38,731 bases of DNA from an uncultured Pelagibacteraceae bacterium. GTDB taxonomy: Bacteria; Pseudomonadota; Alphaproteobacteria; Pelagibacterales; Pelagibacteraceae. The stretch spans positions 1 to 38,731 of the forward strand of contig CACECL010000007.1 in NCBI GenBank assembly GCA_902557995.1, given 5' to 3'. Under the pieces are notes generated by a model. It was not told the DNA's origin. It ran no database searches and saw nothing but the letters and a program-made list of their open reading frames with translations. Below, one piece after another: positions 33,423 to 38,731 of the stretch; positions within the stretch are counted from its first letter, which is position 1; each line of letters starts with the position of its first letter. The position numbers and the translations under genes were made by a program.

Positions 33423-34634
33423 ATGAAAACTATCGTATTAAAATTTGGAGGAACATCTATAGGAACTATAGATAGAATTAAAAAGGTATGTAAAATTATT
33501 GCTTTTTACAAAAAGAAAAAAAATAAGGTAGTAGTTGTTTCATCGGCAATGAGTGGTGTGACAAATGAGTTAGTTAATAAATCTAAACTTATAAGTAGCA
33601 ATTTTGATAGAGCAGAATATGATGTATTAGTTTCGACTGGAGAACAAGCATCATGCGCACTTATTGCTGGCAGACTAAAACATAATGGGTTTAAATCAAG
33701 ATCTTGGACATCATGGCAATTGCCTATTTTAACAGATGGTCCTCACTCAAGTGCAAGGATTAGTTCAGTAGGTATTAAAGCAATTAATAAATATATAAAT
33801 TCAGGTGGAATACCTTTAATCACGGGTTTTCAAGGTGTTAGCAAAGATTTTAGAATTACCACTATAGGAAGAAGTGGATCTGATGCAACAGCAATTATGC
33901 TGGCAAAATTTATTAAAGCTGATGAGTGTATAATTTATACCGACGTGGATGGAGTTTATACTACGGATCCAAGACAATATAAAAAAGCAAAAAAAATTAA
34001 AAAAATTTTTTATGATGAGATGTTAGAAATGGCATCACTTGGGTCAAAAGTAATGCAGCCCACATCAGTCCAGGATGCAAAGTTAAACAACATTGATATC
34101 AAAGTTAAATCTTCTTTTGTTTCAAAAAGTGGAACTTTAATAACAGGTTCAAAAAAGATCTTTAGTAATCAAATTATAACTGGAATTTCTTCTACAAAAA
34201 ATGATGCTAAAATCACAATTGTGGGTGTTAAAGACAGACCTGGAGTAGCAGCATCAATTTTTAGACCATTATCTAAAAATTTAATTAATGTTGATATGGT
34301 TGTTCAAAATATCTCTCAAAATGGAAAAGAAACAGATTTAACATTTACAATTAAGTCTGAGGATTTGAGGAAAACTCAAAGATTAATAAAAAAAAATAAG
34401 TCAATATCATATAAAAAATTGTCTTTTGATAAAGATTTATCAAAAGTTTCTATTATTGGAGTTGGAATGATAACTACACCTGGAATAACTTATAGGATGT
34501 TTCAAGCATTAGCTTCGAAAAAAATAAATATTCTTGTTATATCTACCTCTGAAATAAAAATTTCAGTACTTATTTCTTCTAAGAGTGTTAAAAAAGCTGT
34601 AGCAGTCTTACACAAAGAATTTAAACTAGACTAA
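33423..34634 (+). CDS. lysC: Aspartate kinase
   Basis: Aspartokinase opens the pathway to lysine, threonine and methionine. The 403 residues have the kinase motif KFGGTS (7-12), [40 protein letters not shown] and [13 protein letters not shown]. Two C-terminal ACT domains begin near residues 265 and 340 and would carry feedback inhibition. It is a single-function lysC type, without a fused homoserine dehydrogenase. ispG begins 4 bases after the stop. Confidence 0.95.
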   Translation: MKTIVLKFGGTSIGTIDRIKKVCKIIAFYKKKKNKVVVVSSAMSGVTNELVNKSKLISSNFDRAEYDVLVSTGEQASCALIAGRLKHNGFKSRSWTSWQLPILTDGPHSSARISSVGIKAINKYINSGGIPLITGFQGVSKDFRITTIGRSGSDATAIMLAKFIKADECIIYTDVDGVYTTDPRQYKKAKKIKKIFYDEMLEMASLGSKVMQPTSVQDAKLNNIDIKVKSSFVSKSGTLITGSKKIFSNQIITGISSTKNDAKITIVGVKDRPGVAASIFRPLSKNLINVDMVVQNISQNGKETDLTFTIKSEDLRKTQRLIKKNKSISYKKLSFDKDLSKVSIIGVGMITTPGITYRMFQALASKKINILVISTSEIKISVLISSKSVKKAVAVLHKEFKLD

Positions 34635-34638
34635 TTTT

Positions 34639-35736
34639 ATGAGCCTCAGGCCTTTTAGAAATATTGATAGAAAAAAAACTAAAGTAATTAATGTAGGCGA
34701 TGTAAAAATTGGAGGAGATAATCCAATTTCAGTTCAATCTATGACCAATACTTTGACAACTGATGTGTCAGCAACAATAAAACAAATTCAAGAAATTCAT
34801 GAAGAAGGTGCTGATATTGTAAGAGTGTCTTGCCCAGATGAAGACTCTTCAAAAGCTTTAAAAGAAATTACCAAAAATGTTCAAATTCCTATAATTGCTG
34901 ATATCCATTTTCATTATAAAAGAGCTATTGAAGCTGCAGAAAACGGTGCAAAGTGCTTAAGAATTAATCCGGGAAATATTGGGGATAAAAAAAAAATTCA
35001 TGATGTTTTAAAAGCTGCAAAAGATAATAGTTGTTCAATTAGAATAGGCGTTAATGCTGGTTCATTAGAAAGAGATATTCTTGAAAAATATAAAGAACCC
35101 TGTCCAGAGGCATTGGTAGAAAGTGCATTAAGAAATATAAAAATTTTAGAGGATGAAGATTTTTTTAATTTTAAAGTAAGTGTTAAATCCTCAGATGTAT
35201 TTTTATCAATTGCAGCTTATAGACAACTTTCTAAGGTCATGAATTACCCATTACATTTAGGAATAACAGAAGCAGGAGGGTTTGTTTCAGGCAGTGTTAA
35301 GTCTGCTATAGGTCTTGGATCACTTCTTTTAGATGGCATTGGTGATACTATTAGGGTATCTTTATCAGACGATCCTGTAAAAGAAGTTAAAATTGGAAAT
35401 GAAATTTTAAAATCGTTGGGATTAAGAAGTAGAGGAGTAAAAATTATATCTTGCCCATCTTGTGCAAGGCAAGCTTTCCAAGTAATTGATACTGTAAAAA
35501 TATTAGAAGAAAAACTATCTCACATAAAAACTCCAATAACTCTCTCTATTATAGGATGTGTTGTAAATGGCCCAGGCGAAGCAGCATTGACCGATATAGG
35601 TATTACAGGTGGAGGAAAAGGAAATAATATGCTTTATTTATCAGGTGTCCAAAGTGAAAAAGTTTTAACTAGTGAGATACTAAATAAAGTAATTTCAGAA
35701 GTTGAAAAAAAGGCAGCAGAAATAGAGAATAAATAA
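34639..35736 (+). CDS. ispG: 4-hydroxy-3-methylbut-2-enyl diphosphate synthase
   Basis: IspG is the [4Fe-4S] enzyme of the MEP isoprenoid pathway that makes HMBPP. The 365 residues include [41 protein letters not shown] and the cluster ligands Cys272, Cys275 (SCPSC) and Cys307 with Glu314 (GCVVNGPGE). Length is that of the one-cluster bacterial form without the plant insert. It is spaced 4 bases from both lysC and prfA. Confidence 0.96.
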   Translation: MSLRPFRNIDRKKTKVINVGDVKIGGDNPISVQSMTNTLTTDVSATIKQIQEIHEEGADIVRVSCPDEDSSKALKEITKNVQIPIIADIHFHYKRAIEAAENGAKCLRINPGNIGDKKKIHDVLKAAKDNSCSIRIGVNAGSLERDILEKYKEPCPEALVESALRNIKILEDEDFFNFKVSVKSSDVFLSIAAYRQLSKVMNYPLHLGITEAGGFVSGSVKSAIGLGSLLLDGIGDTIRVSLSDDPVKEVKIGNEILKSLGLRSRGVKIISCPSCARQAFQVIDTVKILEEKLSHIKTPITLSIIGCVVNGPGEAALTDIGITGGGKGNNMLYLSGVQSEKVLTSEILNKVISEVEKKAAEIENK

Positions 35737-35740
35737 AAAA

Positions 35741-36814
35741 ATGATCCCATCAAAAACAATTGAGGAGCTGATTGAAAAACATTCAGCTTTGGAAAAAGAA
35801 CTTTCTTCAGGGGAAATAGAAAAAAAATTTTTTGCAGAAAAATCTAAAGAGTATTCAGATATTAACGAAATTATAGATGTTGCAAAAAAACATATCTCTT
35901 TTGAGAAAGATAAACAGGAACTAGAGAAAATTTTAAGTGACCAAACATTAGATGATGAATTAAAAAAAATGGCTGAAACAGAATTAACTGATTTAAATTT
36001 ACAACATGAAATTGATGAAAAAAAATTAAAATTATTTTTATTACCAAAAGATGAAGCAGATAAAAAAAATGCGATTATTGAAATTAGAGCAGGAACTGGT
36101 GGTTTAGAGGCAAGTTTATTTGCCTCTGATTTATTTAAAATGTATGAAAAAGTTAGTCATAAAAAAAAATGGACTTTAGAATTAATATCAATTTCAAGAA
36201 GTGATGCAGGAGGTTTAAAAGAAGTTATAGCCTCTATTAAAGGAAGAAATATTTATTCCACATTAAAATATGAAAGTGGAGTACATAGAGTTCAAAGAGT
36301 TCCAGACACAGAAACTCAAGGAAGAGTTCATACATCTGCAGCAACAGTAGCAGTATTACCTGAAGCTGAGGAAGTTGACTTAAAGATCAACGACTCCGAT
36401 CTAAGAATTGATGTTTTTAGAGCAGGAGGTCCAGGTGGACAATCAGTCAATACAACAGATAGTGCAGTTAGAATTACTCATATTCCGTCAGGTTTATCTG
36501 TATCTCAACAAGATGAAAAATCACAACACAAAAATAAAGCCAAAGGTATGAAAATTTTAAGAGCACGCTTGTATGAATTGGAAAGGTCAAGAATAGATCA
36601 AGAAAGATCTCAAGACCGTAAGACAAAAATTGGTACAGGAGATAGATCAGAAAGAATAAGAACTTATAATTTTCCTCAAGGAAGAGTTACAGATCATAGA
36701 ATAAATTTGACTCTTCATAAATTAGAGGAATTTTTAGAGGGAGAAGCATTTGATGAAATGATCGAATCTTTGACTCTACAAGCGCAAGAGGAAAGTCTTA
36801 GCAACTTAAAATAA
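35741..36814 (+). CDS. prfA: Peptide chain release factor 1
   Basis: RF1 reads UAA and UAG and releases the finished protein. The stop-codon-reading tripeptide PxT is PDT (188-190), the RF1 type, and the catalytic GGQ is at 232-234 in [18 protein letters not shown]. The 357 residues match RF1 (about 360). The next gene encodes PrmC, which methylates this Gln234, so enzyme and substrate are made together. Confidence 0.97.
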   Translation: MIPSKTIEELIEKHSALEKELSSGEIEKKFFAEKSKEYSDINEIIDVAKKHISFEKDKQELEKILSDQTLDDELKKMAETELTDLNLQHEIDEKKLKLFLLPKDEADKKNAIIEIRAGTGGLEASLFASDLFKMYEKVSHKKKWTLELISISRSDAGGLKEVIASIKGRNIYSTLKYESGVHRVQRVPDTETQGRVHTSAATVAVLPEAEEVDLKINDSDLRIDVFRAGGPGGQSVNTTDSAVRITHIPSGLSVSQQDEKSQHKNKAKGMKILRARLYELERSRIDQERSQDRKTKIGTGDRSERIRTYNFPQGRVTDHRINLTLHKLEEFLEGEAFDEMIESLTLQAQEESLSNLK

Positions 36815-36817
36815 TAT

Positions 36818-37660
36818 ATGAATATTAATTTAGCTATTAATGAGGGTTCAAAAATTTTAAAGAGTAAATCTATAGCTAATCCGCTATTAGATGCTGAAAT
36901 TTTAATGGCAAAAACTATTAAAAAAGAAAGAAATTATATTTTAGTCAATTCCAGCGATTCTATTAATAAAAATGATTTAAATAATTTTTACAAGTTAATT
37001 GAGCAGAGATCTTTAGGAAATCCAGTAGCATATTTAACTGAAATAAAGTCTTTTTGGAATTCAGATTTTTTTATCACAAAAGATATATTAATACCAAGGC
37101 CTGATACAGAGTTGGTTGTTGAAAATATATTAAGGTTAACAAAACAAAAAAATAAAATTAACATTTTAGATATAGGTGTTGGCTCAGGCTGTATTATTGT
37201 ATCAATTTTAAAGGAAAGAAAAAATTTTCGTGGAACTGGTATAGATTTAAGTAAAAAATGTTTAATTATAAGTAAAAAAAATGCAAAAGCTCACAAAGTT
37301 AGTTCTCGACTAAAATTATATAAATCAGATGTTGACAAATTCAATTTTGGAAAATATGATTTAATTGTTTCTAATCCTCCTTATATTAAAACATGTAAAT
37401 TAAAATATTTGGAAAGAGATGTTGCTGAGTTTGAGCCAAGACTAGCTTTAGATGGTGGATTGGATGGATTATCAGAAATCAGGAAAGTAATTAAAAAATC
37501 TTCTGAACTGATAAAAAAAAATGGCAAATTTATTTTAGAGATCGGATTTGATCAAAAAAGTAAAGTTATTAATTTATTAAAAAAAGAGGGTTTTTATATA
37601 AATAGTACTCAAAAAGATCTTGCAAATAATGAAAGATGTATAATTAGTACAAAAGTATAA
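36818..37660 (+). CDS. prmC: Release factor glutamine methyltransferase
   Basis: PrmC methylates the Gln of the GGQ loop in release factors. The 280 residues have an N-terminal helical RF-binding domain, IPRPDTELV (92-100), the SAM loop LDIGVGSG (117-124), and the catalytic NPPY (186-189). The gene starts 3 bases after the prfA stop and ends 9 bases before the DUF4167 gene, so it sits in the lysC-ispG-prfA-prmC-DUF4167 run. Confidence 0.96.
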   Translation: MNINLAINEGSKILKSKSIANPLLDAEILMAKTIKKERNYILVNSSDSINKNDLNNFYKLIEQRSLGNPVAYLTEIKSFWNSDFFITKDILIPRPDTELVVENILRLTKQKNKINILDIGVGSGCIIVSILKERKNFRGTGIDLSKKCLIISKKNAKAHKVSSRLKLYKSDVDKFNFGKYDLIVSNPPYIKTCKLKYLERDVAEFEPRLALDGGLDGLSEIRKVIKKSSELIKKNGKFILEIGFDQKSKVINLLKKEGFYINSTQKDLANNERCIISTKV

Positions 37661-37669
37661 CAAAAAAAT

Positions 37670-38122
37670 ATGGTAACATTTAGAAATAATAACAATAACA
37701 ATAGAAGAGGTGGCTTTAGGAGAAGTACTAGAAATTTTAAATCTAATGGTGATACCCCCAAATTCAATTCTAACTTTTCAAATAATGATAATTTCAAGAG
37801 AAAAGCTCCTGGAAGAAACAACCATAATGCACCAAAATTAATTGAAAAATACAATGATTTAGCAAGAGAGGCTTTATCAAATGGAGATAAAATTTTATCT
37901 GAGAATTATTTACAGCATGCTGATCACTTCACAAGAATACTTAACGAAAAAGAAAGTTTTAAAAGAGAGAAGTTTTTAGAGAGTAGATCTGAAAATAATC
38001 CTGAAGTTATTGATGATATTGATGAAAATTTAGACCAAAGTTCTTCAGGTAAAACATTAGATGAATCTAATGATGAAACAAAAATTCAAAAAACTTCAAA
38101 AACTCAAGTGGAAGTAAATTAG
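37670..38122 (+). CDS. DUF4167 family protein
   Basis: This is a 150-residue hydrophilic protein. The first 45 residues are very rich in Asn, Arg and Lys, with RRGGFRR and FKRKAPGRNN, suggesting RNA binding. Residues 50-90 hold the conserved core (KYNDLAREALSNGDKILSENYLQHADHF, read in two parts), and the tail is acidic and low-complexity. DUF4167 genes follow prmC in many alphaproteobacteria, which supports the call. Its role is unknown. The stop overlaps the convergent peptidase gene by 4 bases. Confidence 0.9.
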   Translation: MVTFRNNNNNNRRGGFRRSTRNFKSNGDTPKFNSNFSNNDNFKRKAPGRNNHNAPKLIEKYNDLAREALSNGDKILSENYLQHADHFTRILNEKESFKREKFLESRSENNPEVIDDIDENLDQSSSGKTLDESNDETKIQKTSKTQVEVN

Positions 38123-38731
38123 TTTATTCCCAATATTTTTTCTGATTTAAGGACATCCAATTTAATTTTTTTAGTTTCAAATAGTTTTCGTTCTTTACCT
38201 TTTAATATTTTACCAGATGGTAATTTAAGTTTTTGTGAATTTACTTTTTTTTCCATTAACTATTACTTCATAATGTAAATGAGGACCAGTAGATTTTCCT
38301 GTTGAGCCAACATAACCAATTGTTTGTCCTTGTTTTACTCTTACTCCATTTTTAATTCCTCTAGCAAATTTTGACATATGAGCGTAGACAGTCTGATAAG
38401 TTGAATTATGTTTTATTTTTACACAATTTCCACCACCTCCGCACCATCCAGCTTTTTTAACAATTCCATCACCAGATGCCATAATTGGTGTTCCCATAGG
38501 AGCTGCGAAGTCAGTCCCTCTATGCATTTTATTAAAACCGTCAATAGGATGTTTTCTCATTCCAAAAGGTGAAGATAGTCTTGCACCATTAATTGGAGTT
38601 TTCATTAATGCTTTTTTTACACTTTTTCCATTATTATCATAATGTCCTTCACTTCCTTCTTTATCAAAATAATAAAGTGAATTATCTTGTCCATTGATTT
38701 TAAGATTAGCGTAAAGAATTTCTCCAGTTTC
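38119..38731 (-). pseudogene. M23 family metallopeptidase, 5'-truncated by the window edge and frameshifted
   Basis: This is the C-terminal part of a LytM-type peptidoglycan endopeptidase. The frame enters from the window edge (start not visible) and shows ARLSSPFGMRKHP, HRGTDFAAP with the zinc His and Asp, and GPHLHYE with the HxH motif. It then hits a stop at 38225. Dropping one A from the A8 tract (plus-strand T run 38245-38252) lets the frame continue as VNSQKLKLPSGK and on to a stop at 38119-38121, giving about 35 more sensible residues. This looks like a single-base homopolymer error or slippage site and not real decay, since everything else is intact. Confidence 0.85.

Noticed and set aside
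1-38731. CRISPR array, prophage, transposon or toxin-antitoxin system
   Set aside because: No direct repeat series, transposase, integrase, terminal repeats or toxin-like pairs were seen; the content is core metabolism and information processing.

Overview
The window is a densely packed, strongly A+T-rich piece of an alphaproteobacterial chromosome. It most likely comes from the SAR11 / Pelagibacterales lineage or a close relative. The pointers are the low-GC streamlined layout (most genes abut or overlap, and the longest stretch without a gene or RNA element is about 170 bases, at 17540-17710), GcrA (an alphaproteobacterial regulator), an NDUFA9-like epimerase, and a tandem glycine riboswitch placed directly in front of malate synthase, an arrangement described for SAR11. 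I see no tRNA, rRNA, insertion sequence, CRISPR array or prophage.

Layout. (1) 11-3627, plus strand: a nuclease block of rmuC, a phage/MGME1-like PD-(D/E)XK exonuclease and exonuclease I, then thioredoxin. (2) 3624-16041, minus strand: one long run of touching genes, in transcription order rnd, kdsD, lptC, lptB, aroA (frameshifted), cmk, rpsA, ihfB, pyrF, trpF, trpB, trpA, accD, folC. It carries LPS export and Kdo precursor supply, the widely conserved aroA-cmk-rpsA-ihfB order, and the trpFBA-accD-folC order. (3) 16058-22017: an NDUFA9-like epimerase, gcrA, argD-argF, a membrane-anchored cytochrome c, and kdsB-pheA. (4) 22064-24735: 4.5S SRP RNA, dnaX, ybaB, recR. (5) 24710-28245: malate synthase G under glycine riboswitch control, divergent from accA. 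(6) 28248-33347: secA divergent from argJ, a DUF1178 protein, ubiG. (7) 33423-38122: lysC, ispG, prfA, prmC and a DUF4167 protein in one direction. (8) 38119-38731: an incomplete M23 peptidase gene running off the right edge.

How the genes work together. Arginine synthesis is represented by argD, argF and argJ. Aromatic amino acid synthesis is represented by aroA, pheA and trpFBA. Both halves of the acetyl-CoA carboxyltransferase (accA, accD) are present at separate loci. LPS genes (kdsD, kdsB, lptB, lptC) are split over two loci. prfA sits beside prmC, the enzyme that methylates its product. Malate synthase under a glycine sensor ties the glyoxylate shunt to glycine supply.

Points for a second look: (a) an A9 tract followed by GGAGG in dnaX exactly where a gamma-type short product would end; (b) a CMP kinase whose Walker A lysine reads as alanine; (c) a TrpB with several normally invariant positions changed; (d) +1 frameshifts at poly-A tracts in aroA and in the M23 peptidase gene, with a possible third homopolymer error at the cmk/rpsA junction; (e) a decoy in-frame ATG inside the riboswitch P1 stem; (f) an AccA with an added C-terminal membrane segment; (g) no lptA between lptC and lptB. 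I found no clear new multi-gene system. The closest candidate is the three-nuclease block at the left end.
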